Source of the DNA: Chthoniobacterales bacterium
GTDB taxonomy: Bacteria; Verrucomicrobiota; Verrucomicrobiia; Chthoniobacterales; UBA10450
DNA length: 6,244 nucleotides
Reading direction: 5' to 3'
Assembly (NCBI GenBank): GCA_025980625.1
Contig: JAICXG010000163.1
Span: forward strand, 1-6,244
Shown piece by piece: positions 1-5,582 of this stretch (position 1 is the stretch's first letter; each line of letters begins with the position of its first letter). The position numbers and the translations under genes are program-made. The notes beneath the pieces are model-generated. The model had not been told where the DNA came from. It saw only the letters and a program-made list of their open reading frames with translations, and searched no databases.

Positions 1-180
1 GTTGAGACGGATGGCGATTTCGAAATGAAAGCAAACGTCTATTGCGGCAAGCTGGCGAAGGCTGCTTCTCTCCATCGCAAACATCCAGGATCAGCTACTC
101 GGCTCCGGATAGTACTCGATCCTGAGCTTGGAGAAATTTCGTTCCCGCTCGCTGGAGTGAAGGCGAAGTTTGCTCGCTAA
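1..180 (+). CDS. C-terminal end of an unrecognised protein (5' truncated)
   Basis: The first forward frame is open from the window edge to a TAA at 178-180 and gives 59 residues. The composition looks protein-like, with mixed charged and hydrophobic stretches such as LRIVLDPELGEISFPLAGVK near the end. There is no start codon upstream because the gene begins outside the window. I do not recognise the family; no signal peptide, membrane segment or known motif is visible in this short tail. It lies on the same strand as nhaA but is separated from it by more than 350 bases, so co-transcription is not indicated. It could be a chance open frame, since 60 codons without a stop is not rare in GC-rich DNA. 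Confidence 0.45.
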   Translation, partial: VETDGDFEMKANVYCGKLAKAASLHRKHPGSATRLRIVLDPELGEISFPLAGVKAKFAR

Positions 181-401
181 TCTTGCGCTGCTGCTCACTG
201 GCTGTTTATTCTCAGCGGGCTGGTCTGGAGAACGTTTCGGACGTTTGAGTCGGGGACGGGCGTATGCCCGGTGCATCGGACGCTCCGGCCGGCCTCACAG
301 TTTGCCGGAGGCACGTCGCTAGCTCTGCTGATGCCAGCTAAGGCTTCCAAGACTAACGAGAGAAGGCAGAATGCAATCGGATAAATCACTGCTTTCACAA
401 T
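181..401. other. Intergenic region upstream of the nhaA leader, no gene seen
   Basis: This stretch lies between the truncated gene ending at 180 and the structured part of the nhaA leader. I see no credible gene in it. A minus-strand frame (195-398) starts with a GTG and has a hydrophobic stretch resembling a signal peptide, but it lacks a ribosome binding site and runs into low-quality sequence. The nhaA promoter should lie here. The TTGCGC at 183-188 and TTTATT at 205-210, with 16 bases between them, are a weak sigma70-like pair that I would not rely on. A purine-rich AGAAGG at 361-366 precedes an ATG at 371, which is in frame with nhaA. Confidence 0.4.
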
Positions 402-543
402 CGAGGGAGCTTACATCCGGTAAATGCGCCCCGCAGTATGCTTTCGTGACGTCCCGTGGCGAGCGGATAGCAGCAGCAGCAGCGACTCTCAAATTCCGTT
501 GCCACGACCGGCATAATCGCCTACCGATCTCGCATCGTATGCG
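402..543 (+). promoter_or_regulatory. Structured 5' leader of nhaA, candidate Li+/Na+-responsive riboswitch
   Basis: Two good hairpins are visible. Hairpin 1 pairs 405-414 with 420-431: GGG/CCC, an A·G mismatch, GC/GC, a two-base AU bulge, then UUAC/GUAA closing the loop AUCCG at 415-419. Hairpin 2 pairs CGUGGC (455-460) with GCCACG (501-506), continued by CGG (464-466) with CCG (496-498). Its loop contains five AGC triplets (469-483). The loop of hairpin 1 (AUCCG) is exactly complementary to CGGAU at 464-468, so a pseudoknot, or a switch that competes with the top of hairpin 2, is possible. It is established that nhaA genes in several phyla are preceded by the nhaA-I or nhaA-II RNAs, reported to be Li+ riboswitches. 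I cannot recall their consensus well enough to confirm a match, so the class assignment is inference from position and structure. Confidence 0.5.
531..543 (+). promoter_or_regulatory. Small hairpin enclosing the nhaA start codon
   Basis: CGCAU at 531-535 and AUGCG at 539-543 form a five-base-pair stem with the three-base loop CGU. The AUG chosen as the nhaA start is in the 3' arm. No Shine-Dalgarno sequence precedes this AUG. Alternative pairing of CGAT (525-528) with ATCG (534-537) would open the start codon. Start-codon masking is therefore plausible, but such a short stem could also arise by chance. Confidence 0.3.
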
Positions 544-1840
544 CGTAGAAGCACCGGCGCGAAATCTGTTCCAGCGGTTCTTTCGCACTGAGACTCTCGG
601 CGGGCTCATCTTACTTGCATGCGCACTTCTTGCGCTCCTGCTCGCGAACTCTCCTTTGGCCCCGGTTTACCATCGCTTCTGGGAAATCCCTCTCAGCATC
701 GGGAGCGGCACGCACTCGCTGAGTCTCACCCTGCATCAGTGGATCAACGACGGCTTAATGGCTCTCTTCTTTCTCCTCGTCGGGTTGGAGATCAAACGGG
801 AGTTACTCGCCGGCGAACTGGCCTCTGCGCGCAAGGCGGCTCTCCCTATTGCGGCGGCGATCGGCGGCATGATCGTTCCGGCGTTTCTCTATCTCTGTTT
901 TAACCTTAGAGGCACGGAGGCCCGCGGCTGGGGCATCCCGATGGCTACTGACATAGCGTTCGCATTAGGCGCGCTCGCATTGATTGCGCCGCAGGTCCCC
1001 ACAAGTGTGAAAGTGTTCCTCGCAGCACTTGCCATTGTCGATGATATGGGCGCGGTCCTGGTCATCGCGATCTTCTATTCCCGTGCGATTGCCTGGGGTG
1101 CGATCGGGGCAGCCGGGTTAGTGCTTCTCGTCCTTCTCGCTCTGAATTTCATGCGCGTGACCCAACTCTGGCCCTACCTGACAGCTGGCGTCGTCCTTTG
1201 GTTTTTCGTGCACGAATCCGGCGTCCACGCCACCGTCGCGGGTGTCCTCCTTGCCCTGACAATTCCGACTCACACGCGCATTAACGCGGCCGAGTTTTCG
1301 CGTGAAGCGCGATCGCTCCTCGACCGTTTCGACCGCACCGAGACAGGCGACCTCCTTGTGCTGACCAGCAAAGGCCAGCAGGAGGCGCTCTATGAGCTGG
1401 ATCGGGCGAGCGCGGGCGTGACGGCGCCGATTGTCACGATGGAGCACGCGTTGCAGCGGTTCTCCGCATTCGTTGTCATGCCAATATTTGCGTTGGCCAA
1501 CGCAGGCGTCCACATCGGCGGGCCGATCTCAAACGTGAAGATTGCGCTCGGCGTACTCGCGGGTCTCGTCATTGGGAAGCCGCTAGGGATTACGGCAGCG
1601 TCTTACCTTGCGGTCAAGTTGCGAATCGCGGAACTGCCGGGCGATATGCGTTGGATCACGCTGCACGGTGTCGCCTGGCTCGGCGGGATTGGCTTCACCA
1701 TGTCACTCTTCGTCACGATGCTTGCCTTCAAGGACAGCGCGTTGGTCGATTCTGCGAAGTTAGCTGTCCTCGCAGGCTCATTGCTGGCCGCACTGATTGC
1801 GGCCGCGGTTCTGATAACCGCCGGACGGCGCGATCACTGA
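539..1840 (+). CDS. nhaA: Na+/H+ antiporter NhaA
   Basis: This is an inner-membrane secondary transporter that exchanges cytoplasmic Na+ (or Li+) for external H+, giving salt and alkali tolerance. From this ATG it has 433 residues. Family landmarks appear in order: FLLVGLEIKREL (78-89), PMATDIAFALG with the Asp equivalent to E. coli D133 (residue 138), LAIVDDMGAVL with the ion-binding pair equivalent to D163/D164 (168-169), GVHATVAG (228-235), FALANAGV (317-324), GKPLGI with the Lys equivalent to K300 (347), and GIGFTMSLF (383-391). The cytoplasmic loop at about 244-309 is longer than in E. coli (388 residues in all), as in many soil-bacterial homologues. The same frame stays open to an ATG at 371, but those 56 extra residues do not resemble NhaA and overlap the structured leader, so I start at 539. 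Against this, 539 lacks a ribosome binding site while 371 has AGAAGG four bases upstream. The family call is very secure; the start is less so. Confidence 0.95.
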   Translation: MRVEAPARNLFQRFFRTETLGGLILLACALLALLLANSPLAPVYHRFWEIPLSIGSGTHSLSLTLHQWINDGLMALFFLLVGLEIKRELLAGELASARKAALPIAAAIGGMIVPAFLYLCFNLRGTEARGWGIPMATDIAFALGALALIAPQVPTSVKVFLAALAIVDDMGAVLVIAIFYSRAIAWGAIGAAGLVLLVLLALNFMRVTQLWPYLTAGVVLWFFVHESGVHATVAGVLLALTIPTHTRINAAEFSREARSLLDRFDRTETGDLLVLTSKGQQEALYELDRASAGVTAPIVTMEHALQRFSAFVVMPIFALANAGVHIGGPISNVKIALGVLAGLVIGKPLGITAASYLAVKLRIAELPGDMRWITLHGVAWLGGIGFTMSLFVTMLAFKDSALVDSAKLAVLAGSLLAALIAAAVLITAGRRDH

Positions 1841-1968
1841 ACGAGCGGTTGCCAGAGGAATCGCCTCGTGACCGCCTTCAAGGCAGCGCCCTTCCTATGC
1901 TCCCGCTTCGTGAAGGTCCACGGATGTGGAACTCGGTCTGTAACCCTGAGCGAATCGGTGCACGAAGC

Positions 1969-1993
1969 GGCGGGCCAGGCTTTTGGCCACGCC
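1969..1993. terminator. Hairpin between convergent genes, possible bidirectional terminator
   Basis: GGCG (1969-1972) plus GGCCA (1973-1977) pair with TGGCC (1984-1988) and CGCC (1990-1993). This makes a nine-base-pair stem with one bulged A and a six-base loop. It sits between the ends of nhaA (1840) and the minus-strand gene ending at 2036, where transcription from both sides should stop. No uridine run follows on either strand, so it is not a textbook intrinsic terminator. The rest of the gap from 1841 to 2035 shows no gene. Confidence 0.3.
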
Positions 1994-2035
1994 ATTCATA
2001 TCCAGCTTTTCGTTAGGCGCGCTCGGCCGGCAGCG

Positions 2036-2254
2036 CTACTTCCGGCTGCCGACAATCACGAGCACGATCCCGCCCGCGATGCAGAGCCCGCCGAGGATCG
2101 GTGGAAAGGCAACCCCGTGCTCTTCGGTGTGTCCGATCTGCACCGGCCCGATATCGACATCCTTCTTGTGTTCCTTCCAGCTGAATCCGCCGTAGGCAAG
2201 CGCGATGATACCGATGACGATGAGGATCACGCCGATGATCCCGGCCGGTTTCAT
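2036..2254 (-). CDS. Small two-helix membrane protein, DUF3185-like
   Basis: The 72-residue product has a hydrophobic helix at about 4-23, a short polar segment containing KEHKKDVDIGPVQIG (27-41), then a second helix at about 52-69 ending in GSRK. This plan, with a central VDIGP motif and a PPILGG turn before the second helix, matches small inner-membrane proteins seen in Acidobacteria and Verrucomicrobiota that resemble DUF3185. Their function is unknown. The ATG at 2252-2254 lies 19 bases after the stop of the lmo0937-type gene on the same strand, so the two are probably one operon. Only a weak GGAA lies upstream, so translation may depend partly on the gene before it. It ends towards nhaA. 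That it is a real gene is fairly certain; the family name is from memory. Confidence 0.8.
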   Translation of the reverse strand: MKPAGIIGVILIVIGIIALAYGGFSWKEHKKDVDIGPVQIGHTEEHGVAFPPILGGLCIAGGIVLVIVGSRK

Positions 2255-2273
2255 ATCAAGGCAATTTCCGAGG

Positions 2274-2423
2274 CTACAAGCCGCGCCGGCCCGAGACGAG
2301 ATTAATGATCAAAACAATGATCGCCAAGACGAGCAGGATGTAGATGAAGCCGCCGAGCGTATAGCCGCTGACCAATCCAAGGAGCCACAGCACCAGCAGA
2401 ATAACGAAGATAGTCCACAACAT
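2274..2423 (-). CDS. lmo0937-family small membrane protein (DUF5670-like)
   Basis: This 49-residue, almost wholly hydrophobic protein starts MLWTIFVILLVLWLLGL and has a second helix around ILLVLAIIVLIINL, ending GRRGL. The MLWTI...VLWLLG...YTLGGFI pattern is the hallmark of the lmo0937 family of small membrane proteins, which are widespread in soil bacteria and of unknown function. The usual length is about 50 residues. The frame stays open upstream to a TTG at 2558, but the start at 2421-2423 is fixed by a perfect GGAGG six bases before the ATG. The gene is the first of a two-gene minus-strand unit with the DUF3185-like gene. Its promoter should lie in the divergent gap 2435-2593. Confidence 0.88.
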   Translation of the reverse strand: MLWTIFVILLVLWLLGLVSGYTLGGFIYILLVLAIIVLIINLVSGRRGL

Positions 2424-2429
2424 AACTTT

Positions 2430-2434
2430 CCTCC
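2430..2434 (-). promoter_or_regulatory. Strong Shine-Dalgarno site for the lmo0937-type gene
   Basis: On the minus strand GGAGG precedes the ATG at 2423 by six bases (AAAGTT). It is the clearest ribosome binding site in the window and selects the 49-residue start over the longer frame. Confidence 0.85.
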
Positions 2435-2556
2435 GGTTCAGGTTTGCATGTGCTTCGTGCCGTAACCCCTCGGCGCGTGTGTCGTTGTGCAAATTTTTCT
2501 CGCGGAAGAATTTTTCGATTTCTTCCGGGTTGGGCGTGGAACCTGCAGCAGAAGGC

Positions 2557-2580
2557 AAAAAAAGCGCTCGCCGGAGCGCT
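2557..2580 (-). terminator. Intrinsic terminator on the minus strand
   Basis: Read on the minus strand, AGCGCTC (2580-2574) and GAGCGCT (2569-2563) form a perfect seven-base-pair GC-rich stem with a four-base loop. A T run follows directly (2563-2557). This is a textbook Rho-independent terminator for leftward transcription. It lies just upstream of the start of the + strand gene at 2594 and upstream of the minus-strand pair ending at 2036. It would therefore stop leftward transcripts that pass the gene at 3022-3738 and run antisense through 2594-3025, shielding the small membrane protein genes. On the + strand the same hairpin would sit about 14 bases before the ATG at 2594. Confidence 0.75.
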
Positions 2581-2593
2581 CTGCGAACAATTC

Positions 2594-3025
2594 ATGATCG
2601 GAAAAAGCCTTCTCCCGTTAGGCGCGCTCCTCCTCTGGTGCGCGAGCGCGCACGCTTCCTGGTTCGAGCGCTGGACGCCGCACGGCGTGGTGGTGGCGAA
2701 AATTTTTCATCCCAGCGTTCTCGCCAATGCGCCCGGCGAAGAGGGCATTTACAAGCTCGAGCTGCGCGATGAGCAAAACAAAATCCATCGGCAAATGGTT
2801 ACCGCCGCGACTTTTTTCGCCTATGAAATCGGCGAGCGCTTCGACCCGACCGCGCCGCTCCCGCCGCGGCGCGGAGTCAGACAAGTAATCGCAGCCGAAG
2901 CGAAGAAGGCCTCCTTGGAAATGAGGGTTGTAAATTCCGCGACCGCAGCGGCGATGGCGCCGCCGAAGCGCATCGCGAACGCGCATTTTACCCGCGACAT
3001 GCTGCCCGAGACGGAAGCGTTTTAG
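2594..3025 (+). CDS. Secreted or periplasmic protein of unknown function
   Basis: The 143-residue product begins with a classical signal peptide: MIGK, then a hydrophobic core LLPLGALLLWCASA, with likely cleavage after AHA (about residue 21). The mature part starts SWFERWTPHGVVVAKIF and contains a short charged segment YKLELRDEQNKIHRQ and an alanine-rich stretch near residue 117. I recognise no family or catalytic motif. The frame is open from an ATG at 2444, but the first 50 residues of that version are not signal-like and overlap the divergent promoter region, so I chose 2594. No good ribosome binding site is visible. Its stop codon interlocks with that of the opposing gene at 3022. It was chosen over the opposite-strand frames because only this frame gives an export signal followed by balanced composition. 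Confidence 0.7.
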   Translation: MIGKSLLPLGALLLWCASAHASWFERWTPHGVVVAKIFHPSVLANAPGEEGIYKLELRDEQNKIHRQMVTAATFFAYEIGERFDPTAPLPPRRGVRQVIAAEAKKASLEMRVVNSATAAAMAPPKRIANAHFTRDMLPETEAF

Positions 3026-3738
3026 TTTTGCCGGACCGGAGCCGGTTCATGCCTAACGAGTGCCCACGGCGCGTAGAGCAGGGCGAAGAAGACGAGCGCG
3101 AGCCCGTTCAACTCGAGGATATAGAGCCAGCGGCGGTTCGAGAGCAGATCGAGCAGCGAATGCACCACCGGTTTGTGCAGGAGAAAACCGTAATTCACTC
3201 CGGTGAGCTGATCGACTGCGAGCGTCGCGAGCAGGTAAAGCTCCGACCAGGCGAGTGTCCGCCAGACGGATCCGAGCGTCGGACGGAAGCGCCGCGCGAC
3301 CAGCAGGTAAATCACCCCCGCGACGATGCCGCCGTGGGTGAGGAAGAAGCTGATGACACGAATATCGGGGAAGTTGGCCTGGAGATTGGGGGTGAGAATG
3401 GCCTGGAAAGTTCCCCCGATTCCCCAGAAATACGACACCTCGGTCCAGCCGCGCCAGCCGGTGAGGAGCGCGACCATGATTGTGACCATCGCCCAATCGC
3501 ATAGCTGAAAGGGGAGCGCCTGTTTCCAATAAAGCAGGTCGTGCTGCCAAAGATAAAGCGCGTAGCCAAGGTAGTTGGTGAGGAGAAGGAGCGTGAACCC
3601 GATCGCAACCAGCCAGTCGAGCGTGCGCGAGTTCGTTAGGCGCACAAGCATGCCGAGCCCGATCGGGACCGAAATCGTGATCAGAATGGCGACGAGATGG
3701 GCGAGGCCGAAAACCTGGAAAACCGGTGCGGGATGCAT
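3022..3738 (-). CDS. YwaF-like integral membrane protein (TIGR02206 family)
   Basis: The 238-residue protein has about six or seven predicted membrane helices, roughly at 10-32, 42-62, 76-94, 102-118, 127-147, 160-178 and 207-226. Motifs I associate with the TIGR02206/YwaF family are present: LPFQLCDW (75-82), YFWGIGGTFQAILTPNL (103-119), FFLTHGGI (131-138), NYGFLLHKP (182-190) and SLLDLL (194-199). Members are about 230-250 residues long, so this copy is full length. The function is not established. The conserved Asp, His and Asn residues in or near helices hint at transport or an intramembrane role, but that is inference. The ATG at 3736-3738 has no clear ribosome binding site. The 3' end overlaps the secreted-protein gene by four bases, tail to tail. 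Confidence 0.9.
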   Translation of the reverse strand: MHPAPVFQVFGLAHLVAILITISVPIGLGMLVRLTNSRTLDWLVAIGFTLLLLTNYLGYALYLWQHDLLYWKQALPFQLCDWAMVTIMVALLTGWRGWTEVSYFWGIGGTFQAILTPNLQANFPDIRVISFFLTHGGIVAGVIYLLVARRFRPTLGSVWRTLAWSELYLLATLAVDQLTGVNYGFLLHKPVVHSLLDLLSNRRWLYILELNGLALVFFALLYAPWALVRHEPAPVRQN

Positions 3739-3928
3739 TAGTCGGCCGAAGCAACTCTTTGGCTCCGGCTGCCAGATCGGTCAAGTGAGGAGTAACGTCA
3801 CCATCCTCAACGACGACGTGGGCGCATCATTCTGACGCAGAGAGCAATCGCCTGACCACCAGAGCGAGCGGCCGCAACGTCTGGCTTTGGGATCGTGTAA
3901 ATCCAGTTAATCCTGTCTAGTGCTACAG
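3739..3928. other. Intergenic region between two minus-strand genes
   Basis: This 190-base gap follows the repeat-protein gene (ending at 3929) and precedes the YwaF-like gene. I see no gene in it. CCAGA (3859-3863) can pair with TCTGG (3880-3884) around a GC-rich core containing GCGGCCGC, but no T run follows, so it is at best a weak terminator for the repeat-protein gene. The promoter of the YwaF-like gene should lie near its right side of 3738. A short repeat-like motif lies at 3898-3915. Confidence 0.5.
3898..3915. repeat. Short tandem-like motif, possible dispersed repeat end
   Basis: TAAATCCAG and TTAATCCTG lie directly side by side and agree at seven of nine positions. On the minus strand this reads CAGGATTAACTGGATTTA. 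Phrases of this GGATTAAC/GGATTTAC kind recur in intergenic regions of many Verrucomicrobiota, Planctomycetes and related genomes, as I recall. It lies just past the stop of the repeat-protein gene. With a single copy in the window, its repeat nature cannot be shown here. Confidence 0.3.
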
Positions 3929-5563
3929 CTACGGTACGGCCGTGAGGGTGAGATCATTCCCGTCGCCACCTTCGTAGCTGGCTTGGAGATTGTTGCCGTT
4001 TACATTGACGATTGCGCCATCGGGCAGGTTGCTGAAGGTGCCGCTAATTGGGTTCGCGCTCGTGTTGCTGATCAGGGTTAGAGTCAGGCCTTGCCTCAGG
4101 CTACCTTGTGTCTGACCGCTCAGGCTCAACACTGCCCCGGTGTTGACGGTCACTCCGTTGGCAATCACCTTGTCGGCCCTGGCTTTGTTCTGCTTCGCTT
4201 TAAATGTGTAAGTGTAAGTCGCATCCGTCTTGAACGTGAGCGCGCTCTGGATTGTCAGGATCAGTTGCTTCTTCCCGCCTGCGGCCGGCGCGAGAAAAGC
4301 GCCTGTCCCGCTCCCGGTGCCGATTGTCACCACGCCGGCAATAGTGCCGCTTCCGCCTAAGCTGCCGGCATTGACATTGACCGCACCTGTCCCGGCACCT
4401 GAGCCGGTGCTATTGCTCACAATCAATACTCCTTGAGTCACTGTCGTTCCGCCGCTGTAGAGATTCTCTCCAAAGAAGGTCAATGTTCCTGTTCCAGCCT
4501 TAACCACCGAGCCATTCCCTTGAATGACCCCAGAGAAACCCGTATTCAAGCTGTTACCTCCAATCGTCAGGCTGTGCTGGTTGAGAAAGACAACCCCGTC
4601 GCCTTCCAGTGACCCAATTGTCATTGGCGGCTGCGCATTGTGCTGACGCAGGTCGAGATTGCCATTCCCGAACACTTCCACCCGGCTCGTGCCGCCGTTC
4701 GACGCGGCCAAAAACAGAATGGTGCCGCCGATCCCGCCACTGACTCCGCCGTTGGCAATCAAGGTCGAGTTGTCCGCCAGAGAGCCGTCGTAGAAGGTTA
4801 TGGCCGCGCCGTCGGCCCCATTCACTACACCGCCGTTGGCAATGATGGTCGCAGTAGCCGCACTCGGATTGTTGAACTGAAACAGAGTCAGACCGCCGCC
4901 TGCGCCACTGACTTGCCCACCTTCGTTGATGATCGTGCTTTCGGCCGCGTTCGCATGAAATTGGAAGCCGACAATACCCCCAGAGGCTCCGCTTACGGCG
5001 CCGCCCAAGTTTCGGAAAGTAGCGGGACCGGCGTTTGCGGATTCGAAAGTAGAGCTAAAATAGACCGAGCCGCCCTGAACGCCGGAGAGGCTGGCACCGT
5101 ATTCTGTAAACGCCACCCCGTCGCCAACGCTGCCGCCATTAAAGATGAAGCTTCCCGACTGCCCAGCATCGTTCGTTTCCGCGACGAAGTTTTGCGCAAC
5201 CCCCGACAGATTACTGATTCCGCCATCGCCAATTGACAGCGAATTACCCGGAAAGGCGGTGATGCTGAACGCGCTGGAGCCGGTATTAAAGCTGAGCCCA
5301 AAAACTGCAATCGACGCGGAGATCGACACCGCAGTGTTATGAGAGAGCGCGAAAGCGGCGGCGTCGCCCCCTCCATTCGGGACGGTATTACTCGACCAGT
5401 TGGCAGGAGTATTCCAATCCCCGTTGACAGGATCGAGAACCCAAACACCGCTCGCAGCGTTAACCGAAGCAGGCAGTATAACGAGGACAGAAACAATTGT
5501 CGCTCGCCAGACGTTTCCGAACGGGCCAGTGGCTTTGCAGCACAGGAGGATTGGATTCGTCAT
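3929..5563 (-). CDS. Exported autotransporter-associated beta-strand repeat (PATR) protein
   Basis: The 544-residue product begins with a basic region and a hydrophobic export segment, TIVSVLVILPASVNAASG (22-39), with likely cleavage after NAA or VNA. It is followed by the entry motif WVLDPVNGDWNTPANWSS (41-58), typical of these proteins. The rest is Gly, Ser, Asn, Thr and Val rich, as expected of a right-handed beta-helix. Residues about 181-292 are four degenerate repeats of about 28. A textbook PATR motif (TIGR02601) lies at about 354-380: KAGTGTLTFFGENLYSGGTT and then a V..G.L. The end has DKVIANGVTVNTGAVLSLSG and GGDGNDLTLTAVP, a common C-terminal block of such proteins. There is no outer-membrane beta-barrel and no PEP-CTERM or similar sorting tail, so it is not a classical type V autotransporter. 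It is probably released or surface-attached; its role is unknown. The start at 5561-5563 has only a weak AAGAAA upstream. The gene follows the hydrolase by 19 bases. Confidence 0.88.
   Translation of the reverse strand: MTNPILLCCKATGPFGNVWRATIVSVLVILPASVNAASGVWVLDPVNGDWNTPANWSSNTVPNGGGDAAAFALSHNTAVSISASIAVFGLSFNTGSSAFSITAFPGNSLSIGDGGISNLSGVAQNFVAETNDAGQSGSFIFNGGSVGDGVAFTEYGASLSGVQGGSVYFSSTFESANAGPATFRNLGGAVSGASGGIVGFQFHANAAESTIINEGGQVSGAGGGLTLFQFNNPSAATATIIANGGVVNGADGAAITFYDGSLADNSTLIANGGVSGGIGGTILFLAASNGGTSRVEVFGNGNLDLRQHNAQPPMTIGSLEGDGVVFLNQHSLTIGGNSLNTGFSGVIQGNGSVVKAGTGTLTFFGENLYSGGTTVTQGVLIVSNSTGSGAGTGAVNVNAGSLGGSGTIAGVVTIGTGSGTGAFLAPAAGGKKQLILTIQSALTFKTDATYTYTFKAKQNKARADKVIANGVTVNTGAVLSLSGQTQGSLRQGLTLTLISNTSANPISGTFSNLPDGAIVNVNGNNLQASYEGGDGNDLTLTAVP
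4688..5023 (-). repeat. Four degenerate 28-residue repeats inside the PATR protein
   Basis: Residues 181-208, 209-238, 239-265 and 266-292 each begin with a T-[FIL]-x-N/A-x-G-G core (TFRNLGG, TIINEGG, TIIANGG, TLIANGG). Each continues with a V-S/N-G-A/G turn and a hydrophobic strand such as GFQF, LFQF, ITFY or ILFL. At the DNA level phrases such as CCGTTGGCAATCA and CCGTTGGCAATGA recur. The period fits roughly one or two coils of a beta-helix. Confidence 0.65.
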
Positions 5564-5582
5564 ATCGGTTTCTTGGAGTCAG

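Noticed and set aside
195..398. Minus-strand frame with a signal-peptide-like start (MKAVIYPIAFCLLSLVLEAL).
   Set aside because: It has a GTG start without a ribosome binding site, a low-quality remainder, and overlap with the nhaA leader. Treated as a chance frame.
469..483. Five AGC triplets, a possible microsatellite or poly-Ser/Ala coding tract.
   Set aside because: Too short to be notable on its own. It fits as the loop of hairpin 2 in the leader.
2424..2558. N-terminal extension of the lmo0937-type protein from a TTG at 2558, giving 94 residues with a plausible charged N-terminus.
   Set aside because: The internal ATG at 2423 has a perfect GGAGG site and gives the family's usual length. 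The TTG lies within the terminator region.
2444..2593. N-terminal extension of the secreted protein from the ATG at 2444.
   Set aside because: It would bury the signal peptide 50 residues inside the protein and lies over the divergent promoter region and the minus-strand hairpin.
2011..3643. The string CGTTAGGCGC occurs at 2011-2020, 2616-2625 and 3634-3643 (14 bases CGTTAGGCGCGCTC shared by the first two), with inverted GCCTAACG at 3051-3058. These resemble integron attC core sites.
   Set aside because: Two copies are inside genes, there is no properly spaced inverse core with a foldable attC body, and there is no integrase. Coincidence is the simplest reading.
3053..3784. Long minus-strand frame of 243 residues overlapping the YwaF-like gene.
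   Set aside because: It is rich in Arg, Ala, Pro and His, as expected of an out-of-frame shadow in GC-rich DNA. The overlapping frame has clear family motifs.
4640..5236. Plus-strand frame of 198 residues opposite the PATR gene.
   Set aside because: It is an antisense shadow of a repetitive gene, with no recognisable domain or start signal.
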